Of a DNA stretch of 64,000 nt, positions 22,001 through 28,989 are shown piece after piece; position 1 is the stretch's first letter; every line of letters begins with the position of its first letter. The translations under genes and the position numbers were made by a program. The DNA lies in contig OZ022259.1 of the NCBI GenBank assembly GCA_963978905.1, positions 22,294,068 to 22,358,067 of the forward strand, read 5' to 3'. Origin of the DNA: Trichostrongylus colubriformis. Taxonomy: Eukaryota > Nematoda > Chromadorea > Rhabditida > Trichostrongylidae. The notes beneath the pieces were generated by a model. It saw nothing but the letters and a program-made list of their open reading frames with translations, did no database searches and was not told the DNA's origin.

Positions 22001-22133
22001 TGAAATATGCCTGGACCAATCTATTGATGTTTTACTGCCTTTCCCAATGTTTCAGATCGATATACGGTTAGCCACTTTACCGAAGTGTGAACTCCCTCAG
22101 CAATGGGTTCGGCTAGAAGCGGAACGAAGTTGA
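64..22133 (+). CDS. esyt-2: Extended synaptotagmin (E-Syt), 3' part of a multi-exon gene
   Basis: Eighteen exons are visible; the 5' end (membrane hairpin and early SMP domain) lies left of the window. E-Syts are ER-anchored proteins that tether ER to plasma membrane and move lipids through an SMP domain, with C2 domains binding calcium and membrane. Exons by eye: 64-147, 227-345, 846-935, 1001-1087, 4377-4466, 4521-4620, 4686-4771, 4864-4980, 5980-6159, 6216-6293, 6460-6540, 6797-6949, 16842-16990, 17352-17455, 21439-21574, 21695-21786, 21850-21958, 22056-22133 (stop TGA). Phases agree at every junction except 6949 to 16842, where at least one exon is missing from my model. The junction after 4620 uses a non-GT donor. 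Introns are swollen with repeats, the largest about 9.9 kb. The symbol follows C. elegans naming and is tentative. Confidence 0.9.
1359..2750. repeat. Long foldback element with repeated internal hairpins
   Basis: A near-perfect inverted repeat of about 680 bp per arm (about 1359-2040 and 2067-2750) surrounds a short spacer containing a tandem TGACACCATG. No transposase frame is visible. Each arm carries four small stem-loops of the form AGAGC-T/A-rich-GCTCT preceded by TCGAT, near 1452, 1619, 1790 and 1938, and in mirror image near 2143, 2292, 2463 and 2635. Their spacing is about 150-170 bp. It lies in an E-Syt intron and so should be transcribed. Type: foldback or very long-TIR DNA element (inference). 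Confidence 0.85.
3118..3900 (-). pseudogene. RTE-type non-LTR retrotransposon, 5' endonuclease fragment
   Basis: The minus strand encodes pieces of an apurinic-type (exonuclease-endonuclease-phosphatase) domain in two frames. Frame one (about 3384-3851) holds RIGTLNVGSLTGR and ICAVQETRW, the start of the endonuclease fold. Frame two (about 3149-3496) continues with YHFFSAYAPQAG and VIIVAGDLNGHIG, the GDxNxH catalytic strand. A frameshift near 3490 separates them. The element stops soon after this motif, so the reverse transcriptase is absent. This order is typical of RTE/BovB-like elements. It is dead and intronic within E-Syt. Confidence 0.8.
3901..4376. other. Intron remainder without recognisable features
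   Basis: This is AT-rich E-Syt intron sequence. I see a short A/T slippery stretch near 4205-4260 and an inverted pair of about 15 bases around 4318-4348, but no exon, RNA gene or transposon end. The next exon acceptor is at 4375-4376. Confidence 0.5.
4377..4980 (+). CDS. esyt-2: E-Syt exons: end of SMP linker and C2A domain
   Basis: Four exons. 4377-4466 encodes the SMP-C2 connector ending LFFPEPD. 4521-4620 begins C2A with GVIRLKIIEAKNLENRD and KGKSDPYCEIQ. 4686-4771 gives LKSRTIDNDLNPVWNEYFEA. 4864-4980 gives LRIELFDEDQGQDEELGRLS. The acidic positions of the calcium-binding loops (SDPY, NPVWNE, FDEDQGQDEE) are present, so calcium binding is plausible. The acceptor at 4862-4863 was chosen because it restores the C2 reading in phase 0; an AG further left does not. 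The intron 4621-4685 begins with GA rather than GT. Confidence 0.88.
4621..4685 (+). other. 65-bp intron with a GA 5' splice site
   Basis: The exon must end at 4620 (…EIQ plus one base) because 4686 resumes in phase with VGSQFLKS, a continuation expected in C2A. The six bases at the donor are GAAATT instead of a GT start. No usable GT that keeps the frame and leaves a normal intron length was found. It could be a true GA-AG intron, a hypomorphic mutation, or a one-base loss from GTAAAT in the assembly. Confidence 0.6.
5217..5388. mobile_element. Short MITE, GCGTTCATACTTTGCG family, copy 1
   Basis: The terminal inverted repeats read GGCGCTCATACTTTGCG on the left and the diverged complement CGCAAGGTATGAACACTGCC on the right, separated by about 135 bp of CAC/GAC-rich DNA with no coding potential. 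The interior (CAGACAACGAGACAG and similar) closely resembles the copy at 22386-22560. It lies in an E-Syt intron. Confidence 0.65.
5389..5979. other. E-Syt intron without other features
   Basis: No exon, RNA gene or repeat end was recognised between the MITE and the next acceptor (TTTCAG ending at 5979). Confidence 0.5.
5980..6949 (+). CDS. esyt-2: E-Syt exons: C2A end and C2B domain
   Basis: Four phase-0 exons. 5980-6159 encodes WYPLEGCKHGDLHLKASWMN, the standard end of C2A, and runs into C2B with HPALLMVFIDAVSDLP. 6216-6293 encodes YPKAKLEPSPFVEVTLGK. 6460-6540 encodes VKTVNPLFQSKFMFFVRNPE. 6797-6949 encodes AIDDGTRRSLGAFTIPLSQL and GVHQSPIVVTVRLR. C2B lacks the full acidic loop set of C2A (SPFVEV, NPLFQSKF), which fits a C2 domain with weak or no calcium binding. 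The exon at 5980 is chosen by TTTCAG and by phase. Confidence 0.9.
7077..7967 (-). mobile_element. Degenerate mariner, internally deleted
   Basis: The ends are inverted repeats starting TTAGGTTGTCCCAAAAGTC and are flanked by TA duplications (7075-7076 and 7968-7969). Length is 891 bp against about 1.25-1.3 kb for an intact mariner. The minus strand encodes remnants of a helix-turn-helix region (MRRWFFSFSNGDINMEDES near 7620-7690) and the C-terminal catalytic end (VLPYRPYSPDIASSDYHL near 7330-7400). The piece holding the first two catalytic aspartates is missing or scrambled. Non-autonomous. Confidence 0.85.
7970..8645. mobile_element. Palindromic mariner-derived foldback
   Basis: Two head-to-head copies of a mariner 3' end form an inverted repeat with arms about 7970-8275 and 8325-8645. 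Both strands encode the same transposase piece, for example FILPKRVIREMEDNNTYRC. The minus strand of the left arm also shows YSPDLAPSDYHLF. It is flanked by TA (7968-7969 and 8646-8647), so its left TA is the same dinucleotide that ends the preceding mariner. Confidence 0.8.
8648..9135. other. E-Syt intron, no feature recognised
   Basis: About 490 bp of ordinary intron sequence. I find no splice-bounded exon that continues the C2B reading, although a missing linker exon of E-Syt could lie anywhere between 6950 and 16841. Confidence 0.4.
9136..9592. mobile_element. Palindromic MITE with about 200-bp arms
   Basis: The left end GTGAAAAAAATAATGTGAGG is mirrored by CCTCACATTATCTTTTCAC at the right. 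Homology continues inward through GGCAAGTTTTCGGCGCCTAG and its complement to a centre near 9365. No frame of note. No clear target duplication. Confidence 0.75.
9593..10670. other. Intron with C-tract and diverged GGTCGTATTTT repeat
   Basis: Contains a homopolymer C run near 9696-9710. The 9930-10400 stretch has several GGTCGTATTTT-like pieces and a GGTCGTCAGTCAATAC segment partly mirrored by GATTGACGACCTTCTTC, in the same style as the dispersed repeats at 33480-33690 and 53680-53960. No coding evidence. Confidence 0.4.
10671..11476 (-). mobile_element. Degenerate mariner, deleted
   Basis: Inverted ends TTAGGTTGTCGAAAAAG with TA on both sides (10669-10670 and 11477-11478). Length 806 bp. The minus strand near 10900-10979 encodes HSPDLAPSDYHLFLSQSNAI, the third catalytic aspartate region. 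The remainder is decayed. It shares interior sequence with the palindromic element at 7970-8645, so that foldback probably derives from this subfamily. Confidence 0.85.
11574..12053 (+). CDS. Unrecognised small gene end (two exons) inside the E-Syt intron
   Basis: An open stretch up to a good donor at 11837 (AATCAG|GTTTCA) encodes SSGKVIGSIKALSRNLQQLR just before the junction. An acceptor TTTCTAG at 11970-11975 opens an in-phase exon 11976-12053 encoding AIVSASIKLDKHDEAQELWG and ending in GRRVDL then TAA. An AATAAA lies near 12376. The 5' limit of the first exon is unclear; an acceptor may sit near 11690. I do not recognise the family; the reading is helical and charged. It could be a nested gene, a copied fragment, or an alternative 3' end of E-Syt. 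Confidence 0.4.
12531..13558. mobile_element. Non-coding DNA element with about 175-bp terminal inverted repeats
   Basis: The left end (about 12531-12710), reading AGAAGGTATTTTACTTTCC then GATCGATAGAGCTTCGAA, is the diverged complement of the right end (about 13383-13558). Between them is about 670 bp without a transposase frame. The apparent frame at 13213-13833 crosses the right end and is chance. The TCGATAGAGC word also occurs in the foldback hairpins at 1359-2750, which may be coincidence. Confidence 0.7.
13559..15040. other. E-Syt intron; short tandem duplication at 14693-14780
   Basis: No gene is visible. A 45-48-bp segment, CCGCCTTG plus GTGTCATCGCCACAGGATCT plus CAATAATACA, occurs twice in tandem at about 14690-14780. 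A tRNA-like B-box word (GAGTTCGAGTGCC) occurs near 13918 but no cloverleaf could be folded. Confidence 0.45.
15041..15414. mobile_element. MITE, GCGTTCATACTTTGCG family, long version
   Basis: The left end GGCCGCGTTCATACTTTGCG is mirrored by CGCAAAGTATGAACGCAGCC at the right. The inverted similarity extends about 100 bp inward (GTGCCGCCGCCGACC against GGTCGGCGGCGGGCAC). About 374 bp, no coding capacity. Confidence 0.8.
15415..16374. other. E-Syt intron without recognised features
   Basis: No exon that fits E-Syt phase was found. There is a G run near 16118-16128. Sequence composition is unremarkable. Confidence 0.4.
16375..16655. repeat. GC-rich palindromes with direct repeats
   Basis: A unit made of GGCGCCGGCGCCTATGGCGC followed by CAAGCGGTTTCGCGTCAAAC and CATATTCGTGTTCTACGGG occurs twice as a direct repeat (about 16426-16515 and 16560-16640). 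A third copy lies inverted at about 16381-16430, making a near-perfect palindrome around GCCGTTTTGGCGCC. A diverged relative of the flank (ATTTTCGTGTTCAGGGG) lies near 12922. Function unknown. Confidence 0.7.
16842..17455 (+). CDS. esyt-2: E-Syt exons: linker between C2B and C2C
   Basis: Two exons of low-complexity linker. 16842-16990 encodes ASRRIKEKNEKMNGDSVPVE and ends NVEDIT before GTAGGT. 17352-17455 encodes MLRSESVNSITASAGRSSRL and ends in phase 2 before GTGAGA. They are assigned because 16990 ends in phase 0 to meet 17352, and 17455 leaves two bases that join the single base at 21439 to give arginine ahead of C2C. Serine/arginine-rich linkers are usual here. The first exon needs a phase-1 donor upstream that I could not find. 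Confidence 0.6.
17862..19142 (+). mobile_element. Full-length mariner element
   Basis: 1281 bp, flanked by TA (17860-17861 and 19143-19144). The left end TTAGGTTGTTGCAAAATTA and the right end complement (TCAGGTTGTTGCAAAATTAA) form about 28-bp inverted repeats with a few mismatches. It carries one uninterrupted transposase frame. Size and sequence fit the irritans subfamily, to which the hookworm element bandit and human Hsmar1 belong (established knowledge). Assignment to bandit itself is inference. Confidence 0.92.
18046..19065 (+). CDS. Mariner transposase, intact frame
   Basis: 339 residues from the ATG at 18046, close to the usual 340-350. The frame is open further upstream, but this ATG starts MNRRDYRVIMLYEF, the normal N-terminus. 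In order: paired-type DNA-binding helices (TVELWFKKFASGDFDLEEKS), second helix-turn-helix (DLGVHYSTVARHL), the linker motif WVPHDL, then catalytic D151 (ITVDGKW), D243 (LLQDNARPH) and D278 (YSPDLSPTDYHFF), with 34 residues between the last two: a D,D34D triad. The residue after D151 is glycine where most mariners have glutamate. It performs cut-and-paste transposition at TA. Whether it is active cannot be told from sequence. Confidence 0.93.
   Translation: MNRRDYRVIMLYEFKLEHYAAEAACNLSSVFGTNCPCERTVELWFKKFASGDFDLEEKSGRGRRSSLNDQDLRRAVEANPETNTRTLAEDLGVHYSTVARHLLTIGKVKKMSKWVPHDLTDEQRLARFDTCSNLLVRHKNEPFVNRIITVDGKWVLYDNRKRGLVWVDKDAPPKTFPKPDLHPKKVMITVWWCCKGVIHYGFLQPGQPVTAESYCCDLEQMYRKLQKLWPAVVNRGGPILLQDNARPHTSQITRQKLTHSGIEVLPHPAYSPDLSPTDYHFFRALNSHLRQKQFTNLDDVECAFLDFVDSRDSSFYSEGLDLLPVCWQKCVDSDGFYFD
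19145..19785. other. E-Syt intron without recognised features
   Basis: No exon, repeat end or RNA gene identified between the mariner and the next palindromic element. Confidence 0.4.
19788..20445. mobile_element. Palindromic mariner-derived element
   Basis: Two mariner 3' ends in opposite orientation, centre near 20115. The left end TTAGGTTGATCGAGAAGTTTT is mirrored by AAAACTTTTCGATCAGCC, flanked by TA at 19786-19787 and 20446-20447. The inner arms encode the VPHPPYSPD region of transposase on each strand, with substitutions. 658 bp, non-autonomous. Confidence 0.8.
20448..21438. other. E-Syt intron before the C2C exons
   Basis: An open frame at 20805-21146 (+) is not supported by splice signals in E-Syt phase or by any family I recognise. 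Nothing else was identified. Confidence 0.4.
21439..22133 (+). CDS. esyt-2: E-Syt exons: C2C domain and stop
   Basis: Four exons joined in phase. 21439-21574 encodes RGEVEMSIRYAEALRKLVVQ, then ARDLLPWEKDGECNPYAT. 21695-21786 encodes KRKTGVVKNSLNPSFDN. 21850-21958 encodes FEFDMDAQDIHNYRLQILVK and KPVLGQ. 22056-22133 encodes IDIRLATLPKCELPQQWVRL and ends ERS-stop. The pattern (G-E-V strand, DG-x-x-x-PY, K-T-x-x-x-x-SLNPSFDNHFEF, G-Q-I-D-I, WVRL) is a C-terminal C2C, which in E-Syts binds plasma-membrane phosphoinositides. A basic KRKT stretch fits that role. A downstream AATAAA is near 22834. Confidence 0.9.
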
Positions 22134-22385
22134 ATGAATCGAAGTTGAATGATACGGAGCGCTCTTATTGATTTATTGATTCTACGTGTACAGTGTTGCA
22201 TGTCACTTGTATTGATGTTTCGATGTCTTGTTATTGGCTAGGTAGGCTAGAGATTTGATTAGACGAGCGCTAAGCTGCCAAGCTCAGCTTTCTCTGCTCA
22301 TGGATTTATATGTATGCAGAATTACGTCCAAATGACGAAATCTTACGGATATTCACATTTTGTGTGCCTTGTCTCCATACCGTAA

Positions 22386-22560
22386 GGTCGCGTTCATACT
22401 TCGCACTGGCAGGGGGTGACTGCGTTTACAAGCAGTGACGAGGAGTGGAATAGGGGAGAAGCCGAGACGATGCAGGTAATGAGACAGGGTGGCACAGGCG
22501 GAGACGCAGAGACACGCAGCCACGCCCTGCCGCCGGCAACGCAAAGTATGATAGCGACCT
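22386..22560. mobile_element. MITE, GCGTTCATACTTTGCG family, short version
   Basis: Left end GGTCGCGTTCATACTTCGC, right end GCAAAGTATGATAGCGACC. The interior shares GAGACAGGGTGGCACAGGCG-type sequence with the copy at 5217-5388. About 175 bp, non-coding, just downstream of E-Syt and possibly in its 3' UTR. Confidence 0.75.
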
Positions 22561-23310
22561 AAGTCCTCCTGCTTGTGCTAAGGGATGAACAACGAACATT
22601 CGTGAACATTTCTGCTTCGAAAATTTATGTCTACAAAGTATCCATAAGTCCATCACAGCTGCTTTCTGAAGCCAGATTTCTATTCCTTTGGGATATTTAA
22701 ATTTGTATTTTTAAAAATATTGTATCTCCTCCATGCTGCCTCTCTACAATGGGATCTGATTGATTTCTTTGTATGAAAATTGTATGGGAATGTTACCTGG
22801 AGCCGCATTTATGTGTGTTGTCGGTATCGCCGAATAAAAATGGAAAATAACGTCAGGAGGACGTGTGAGTCAAATTCCCATTGATTATCCGTTCAGGCGT
22901 TCACCGTGGCTGCCCGCTTTCTGACCCACTGCTGTTCACGGTTTTGATCTGTTATCAATGAAAATCGATCGCTCAGGCCTCTAACACCATCGATGTACTC
23001 GTCATATTTTGTTTGAGGTGCCTTGTTTTTTTGTTTAGTTCGATTTGCCTTGCACAATCTTAGCCCTCTCTCAAGCTAGTCATTAGAGCCCTTTGTGAAA
23101 TCGAGTGAGATACTATTTTTGGAGTTTTTAATTCGATAGCTAGAATGCGGTTTCAAGTCTCGTCTGAGACCGAGACCTTTGCCCATAACAGCATACTTGA
23201 AGCACAAAAGCGTTTCAGGGCTACGTACCCATCCTGGAAGAACCATTTGCTGCATTTCACTACTTTTGCCTGACTGCGAATTCCCGTATGAGTGCTTGGC
23301 GACGTAGGTG
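22561..23310. other. Intergenic, no gene recognised
   Basis: Downstream flank of E-Syt. Apart from a candidate polyadenylation signal (AATAAA near 22834) I see nothing supportable. Confidence 0.4.
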
Positions 23311-23319
23311 TGAGGCTGA

Positions 23320-23590
23320 GCTTTGGGGGAGAGGGTGAGCGAGAGCAAAGAAGGAAGATGAGAAGGGGATGAGGTTGTCTTAGGGAGACAAATAGATGAG
23401 GGCAATCGGTGGAGAGATGAGGAGGGGGAAGGGGACGAGTGGGTGATGGCGAGACCGGTAGGGAGGGAGTGTGGGTGGGCGTGCGAAAGGGGTGTATCTT
23501 TGGGGGGGGGGGCGGAGGGGAAGGGGGGAGGGAAGTGTGAGTAGGAGTGAGAGTGGGGCGGAGTGTGAACGATAATGGGGACATGAGTGA
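23320..23590 (+). repeat. Polypurine (G/A) tract with long G runs
   Basis: About 270 bp in which the plus strand is almost all G and A with sparse T, including a run of at least ten G near 23502-23511 and GGGGAAGGGGGGAGGG directly after. The long minus-strand frames here are proline/serine-rich artefacts of the composition. It could form G-quadruplex or triplex DNA (inference). Confidence 0.7.
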
Positions 23591-24013
23591 AAGCAATATA
23601 GCAGGCGAGCATATAAGGTGAAATTGATAGTCAAGGAAGTTAAGGTAAACCTCACCCAGAAGAACTAGCACGGACGAAATCCTTTTTGACTCATTCGTGC
23701 TCCGTTGAAAACACTTGTTTATCTTAAATACGACGGGATAGTTGTAAAAGTACTTAATTATTTCTAGGTTGCGGTTCCGCAAAAGTGCTTGTAGTAAAGG
23801 TATTTAGGCGAAACCTCGGCCAACAAGCGGTTCGTATTCACAGATTGTCACACAAGGCAATTTACAAGGTGAACACTGTATACATATGTAAAGATGACTA
23901 ATTGTTTCAGTTGTGACCGGACGGTTCCATCGACTTGTGAAATTTAAATAAGCGGCAGCAATACGAGATCAGAGATGGAACTGATCATCCGTTACAAAGA
24001 CCTTGTGGAGTAG

Positions 24014-24585
24014 GTCGTATCCGATCTTGCGCGGTGGGGGTCGAATGGTCAGATTTCCGCTTCGCGGCGTTACACTGGCGGCGCCGTCAGTACGAGTCGT
24101 TTGTAATGCCGCTCAGGCCGCAATGGGCTGGTACGGGACCTTTGAAGATGCACCTATTTTTGACAGTATGCTGTGAATTAGAATTTCCTAAGACTGCAAA
24201 ATAAGCTCTCCATCATCCTTCGAAGCTAAAGAGGCATAGCTATCACTTCTTCTATTGTACTTGAGGCTGTTGTTGATTGTTGCGTTATCTTGATAGGTTT
24301 CATCAACTGTTAATGCTCCTGAAGAAACTTCTATATATCACTCACTGCAGAATGGAAGAGAACAATAACATTTAAATTACCTTCATTTCAGTTCTCTCAG
24401 AAAGCATAAAAATGAAAGCAAATAGCCACCCACGCTGAAAATAGGTGCAATCTTTGAAGGTCTCTCACGATATCAGCCCATTTCTTCTTGAGCGGAATTC
24501 CAAATGACTCGCACTCGCCGCACCGTTCGCCGCGGGCGGTCGCGCGAAAATGCGACCGATCGGCCCCTCACCCGATCCTGTGTAA
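24014..24585. repeat. Inverted-repeat element with about 150-bp diverged arms
   Basis: 24014-24165 (GGTCGTATCCGATCTTGCGC through GGGCTGGTACGGGACCTTTG and ATGCACCTATTTTTGACAG) is mirrored by about 24437-24580 (CTGAAAATAGGTGCAATC, then AGGTCTCTCACG, then GGCCCCTCACCCGATCC). About 270 bp lies between the arms. Probably a MITE or foldback remnant; no target duplication is clear. Confidence 0.6.
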
Positions 24586-24828
24586 AGAGATTTTCTTTGA
24601 TCCTTCATTCTGAACATCGACAATTGCATGCGAATCAACAGGGTTTCATTCGTATTCTAGGCGATCGCCTCCCCTTCGGAAGATATCCGCGACCCCTTTC
24701 GAACTTGAACCATGGAACTGGTTCAGCCTATGGAGGATGAAAAGTCTTACCTTCCCTATGCTTCTCTGTAAGCGGTGTTCGGAAAACCACAATTGGAATC
24801 TAAAACCGCCTAGTTTGTCCACTAAATA

Positions 24829-26093
24829 TTAGGTTGTCCGAAAAGTAATGAGGCAAATGTCATAGTACAGTGATTCGTCAGTAACTTTCTTACAAATCAA
24901 TATCATTTACCATAATATTCGCCATTGTGTTTCTTCACATATTGCCACCTTTGCGGTAGGGATCCGATTCCACTAGCAAAGAACTGCCTAGACTTCGACT
25001 TCAAGAAGTTGTTGACAGCTATTTCGACGTCCTCCCGATTGCTGATTTTTTTCAGCAAAAGAGGATTGAAGAGAACGAAATATGTGGAAATCTGCTGGTG
25101 CGAGATCTTTTGAGTACGGTGGATAGGGTACAAGTTTGACCTCCAGCTCTTTTAGCTTATTCTGAGTCCTTTTCGACGTGTGTGGCCTGGCGTTATCCAT
25201 GAGGAGTAGGATTTTGCCTCTCACAAGACGGCGACTTCGCAGAATTTCAGATACTTTTTCCATCTGAACACAGAATCTTTCAGAGTCGACCATGGACCCA
25301 GTTGGAAGCAGTTCCTAAAACACCGGGCCGTTAGACATCCCACCAAAATGAGAGCAACTCCTTCTTGTCATAATCGGGGTGTTTCGACTGCGGTTTCGGG
25401 AGTTCGTCGAAGTTGACCCAATATTTTCGGCGCACCGTGTTGTTGTAGACACAATACTTATCATCCATGGTAACGATTGAGTCGAGCCAGGAAAGCGTAC
25501 GATGACGGCTGAGCAGAGAAGTGCACACTTCAACACGCGTCTTCTTTCGTGAGCGCTGAGAGCGTGCGGAAGAACTCGAGGCAACCTTGCCACTTTACCT
25601 GACGTACGAAGAACGTCGTGTACCGTGGATTTTGGAGCTCCCGAGGAGGCTGCAAGCTCGCGCACTGTAATGTCAGGTCGTTCCTCACAGTGGCAAGTAT
25701 GCGCTGCTCCTTTCGCGTAGGTGGACGTCCTGAACGACTACAGTCTTCAAGGCATTTCTCTCCTTCGTCGAACTTGCCGTATCATCTGAAGCACGTCACT
25801 CGAGAAGGTGCTTAATCCTTCATTTCTTCCAGCAAGAGCCGATGGGCCTCATCCGCGGATTTGCCGGAACGGTAGTGTAGGAGAGCCGTCCGATATAGCG
25901 TTTTTTCTCATCCATTGCTGACACGTTTGTGAAAGATTAAAACAATATAGACCATATGCTCATGGTGGGGTATATGTGCGGGTCTTGAAACACTTAACTC
26001 CTGAGTTTTGTCCTCTCACGACTTTGACGTGCAAGGATACTTTCTGTTGAATTTCACCACTGCATTTGTCTCAATATTTTCCGGACAACCTAA
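24829..26093 (-). mobile_element. Full-length but broken mariner
   Basis: 1265 bp between TA dinucleotides (24827-24828 and 26094-26095) with ends TTAGGTTGTCCGAAAAGTAA and TTTTCCGGACAACCTAA. The minus strand encodes transposase pieces in different frames: ELAASSGAPKSTVHDVLRTS (helix-turn-helix, about 25600-25665), IVTMDDKYCVYNNTVRRKYW (first aspartate, about 25420-25480), LLMDNARPHTSKRTQ (second aspartate) and PPYSKDLAPADFHIFRSL (third). At least two frameshifts, so it is dead. It is a different lineage from the intact copy at 17862. Confidence 0.88.
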
Positions 26094-26095
26094 TA

Positions 26096-28855
26096 TTTAA
26101 AAATTCCTGTATGTTTGGTATGCAATATGTTTCGGTTTCACTGGTTGCCCTCGAAGTGCTTTCCAAATTATTAGTCGAGGAAACTATCAGAAGCTTTTGT
26201 AGGTCAAAGAAGGCCGGGTAGCACGGTGGACGCTTTTCTCGGTACTTCTCAATAGCCTGTTACACGATGAAGGTCGCATCGGCCCTGATTCTCCGGGCAT
26301 GCAGCCGAATCGCTTCCGGAGACCTAGAAAAAATCTCTGAGGTTCAAGTCGACCATCTTTCCGCTCACATAGCTCGGTAGTTAGCGCATCCCAATGCGTC
26401 TCTTTCTGTTTGAAAATGGAAACAGTGGTTGTGGTTCTCCGGCATAGGGAACCATTCCCGGCCCCTGACAGTCTTTACCACTCTGATGTCCCCAAGAGAG
26501 TGGTAGGGGTAATGTGAGTGACAAGGAATCCCAAAAGGAGGCGTTCACTGAAAAATTACGGGTCTGAAAGGCCTATGTATGGCGAAATCCCCCGTAAAAG
26601 CCGCCTCCTTAAGCTGTGGGAGAGGCGGCCTCATCAGGGCAAGCCGCCTTGGTCAGGGCAGCCCGTCTCCTGGCGGCGAGCTTCCCCCTGATCGGCTAGA
26701 ATGGGAGGGGCCAAGGCGATGCGGCGCTGCTGGAGCGATCGGGGCGTGAACAGAACGAACAGAGCGTCGCATGCCCAATCCTAATCAGCTGATTATCTGT
26801 TTCAGTATTTCGAATTTTGCTGCTCACCCGTAGAGTCTGGGAGTTTTTCTTCTCTCTTCTTCGTTTCTCTCTCATTAATTCTCACTCTATGTCTTCGTTC
26901 GTTTGTAGTTAACGATGGGATACCTTTAAAGATTTTGTACTGTTTCCTCGATGTCTTTGCGCATTGATTACTTGGCTACATGCCAATGACAGAGCTGTCC
27001 GGGCTACTCGACTCTTGACGGAATGGTCGTCCACGTAGAGAATCGGTGGGCGAAAAGGTGCTCCATTTTCCGAGTTTCTGTTCATTTGGTTTCGTTTTTC
27101 TTCTCAGTAGTATTACTGATCCTCTCGACCGTCGTACTCATCACTTTTTTCACATTTTGCCCGAATTTTCCATAACTGCCTTTAAGTGGCTCGATGCGGG
27201 CTTCAGCCAGCCGGAAGGCGAATTTATCGGCGTCTTTACCGTCCAGCTTCTCGTACAGGACATCCATCCCTTCGCTTTGCCTACTGCGACCCCGGCAATC
27301 CCTTGCAACTTTTGTAGTTAGCGAGATCTTTCAAAGTCCGCGTTTCAACATACCTTTGTATGCACTATTCCTCTGCTTCTCTATCCCTTAATTTTCTTCG
27401 TTCGAAAACCACGCCTCTTCATCATTCTTGCAGCGTAGCCACCCAGGGTTCCACCTAGTGTTTCCTTAGCGCATCGCAGATGACCTGTGCCCTTCACTCC
27501 ATGTCTCCTGGACCTAACCGCAAGGATCTGGGAGGCTCATCTTAGCATTTTTCTCTTGCAGTCGTTCCTTTCCTCTTTGTGGAGCTCCTCCCACCGGGTT
27601 CTTCTTTCGGTTTTCACCCTTGTTTTCTTGGGGAGTTGTATAGCAATGACTGCCAGAAGGTGCTTGTGCTGAGTTGCTAGCTGCTCTCCTGACAGTACCT
27701 TGATGTCTTTCCCAGTCTTGAGGGCCAGTCTTCTTACGAGTACGCGGTCGATTTCTGTTTGCCTCCCTCACTACTGTAGAACACCTTCTAAGTTTCCCTC
27801 TTCGCGAGGAACGTGCAGCAGGGCTTGTGCCAGATCGAGAACCCTCTCTACCTTAGCCTTCCTGGCCCCAATTCCTTCGCCTCCTTGCACCCTTTCCAGC
27901 CCTTTGATCCCTGCCGACGTGACTATTCAGATCACCCTCCACGATGAGGTTATCGCTCTTTGGAACAGATGTGTGGTATCGTCAAGGTTAAGATAGCTTG
28001 TGCCTCCCGTATTTGGGACAATCAGCTTCCGATGCGTAAACAATTATACCGCGTTCTTACAGTAAGTGCTGTACCCATACAGGAGATTAGGTTATCATAC
28101 TCATTGCTAGTGCGGAAAATAAAGCAAATACGAAGAGTGAATTGAACAGAGGGACGAACGAAGGTATCGTGTACTCGGTCTGTAAGTTCACGGTGTCTAG
28201 ACGAGCACACGAAGAATATCTCTTAGTGCGTGAGGACGGCGATGGAATACGAGCAGGAGGCTCCATCTGGGGCGGATGGTGCGGCTACGCGGCGTCCCTG
28301 CAATTCTCTCGACTGCCTCCAGCACTCTTGTCGTGTCCTCGGGTCGCCTAGTAACATCTTGAATCCAGCAGTCTAGAGATCGTTCTATATTGGAGTGAGG
28401 CAACCGTATTCATCCCTTAACACCTCACTCAACAACAAAGTCCGTACCGTATTCAGAAAACTAACTCAAGTCAAGCGGCGTTTAAAAGTGATTTCCGGTC
28501 TGGATTCGTACGAGTGCGGCAGCTGTAAACAGGCGAATGACGGAGACGGTTCATGTGAACTCAATGGTCCAGGCGGCTAGGACAGTGATAAGATATTTAT
28601 GTAAGAAATCGCAAGAAAGGATAAGATGATACGAGTATTTCAAAAAAAAGTATCGTGGAGACGGCACGACCAATTTTGTGCTCCCGGGTCAGCGAATGAG
28701 CGTATTTCATTGTGGGAGAGACCAAAGCGACTCCATCTCACCACAACTGTCCGTGGAGGCATTTGGTTATCATCATTTGGAGAGCATCCATAAGACTAAG
28801 ATAGCTTGTGCATTCTCGTGTTTGGGGCGACCAGCTTGTGGTGGGCTGTAGACTG
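26096..28855 (-). mobile_element. Non-LTR retrotransposon debris
   Basis: 26200-26760 is GC-rich with reiterated GCCGCCT and TCAGGGCA words of the kind found in RTE-type 5' regions (weak). On the minus strand at 27082-27267 the peptide LYEKLDGKDADKFAFRLAEA resembles the linker of RTE/BovB polyproteins ahead of the reverse transcriptase. Arginine-rich frames follow at 27514-27771. A segment containing AAGATAGCTTGTGC recurs near 27988 and 28799. No intact domain; individual boundaries are uncertain. Confidence 0.4.
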
Positions 28856-28925
28856 TTAGGCTGCGTATACTTTGCGCCGGCACGACGTGGCCGCATTCGC
28901 ATGCAGCGAGGCAGATTGAGGACAA
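28856..28925. repeat. Possible partial copy of the GCGTTCATACTTTGCG MITE
   Basis: GGCTGCGTATACTTTGCGCC matches the left end of the family seen at 15041. No right end was found within 500 bp. Confidence 0.4.
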
Positions 28926-28989
28926 ACTATTGGTTGCCGGTTTTGACAAGACATCTACGGTACATTGATGGCTCTACTACAGGCATGTT

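Noticed and set aside
23076..23782. Long proline/serine-rich minus-strand frames
   Set aside because: Three overlapping frames are all open over the polypurine tract; this is a composition artefact.
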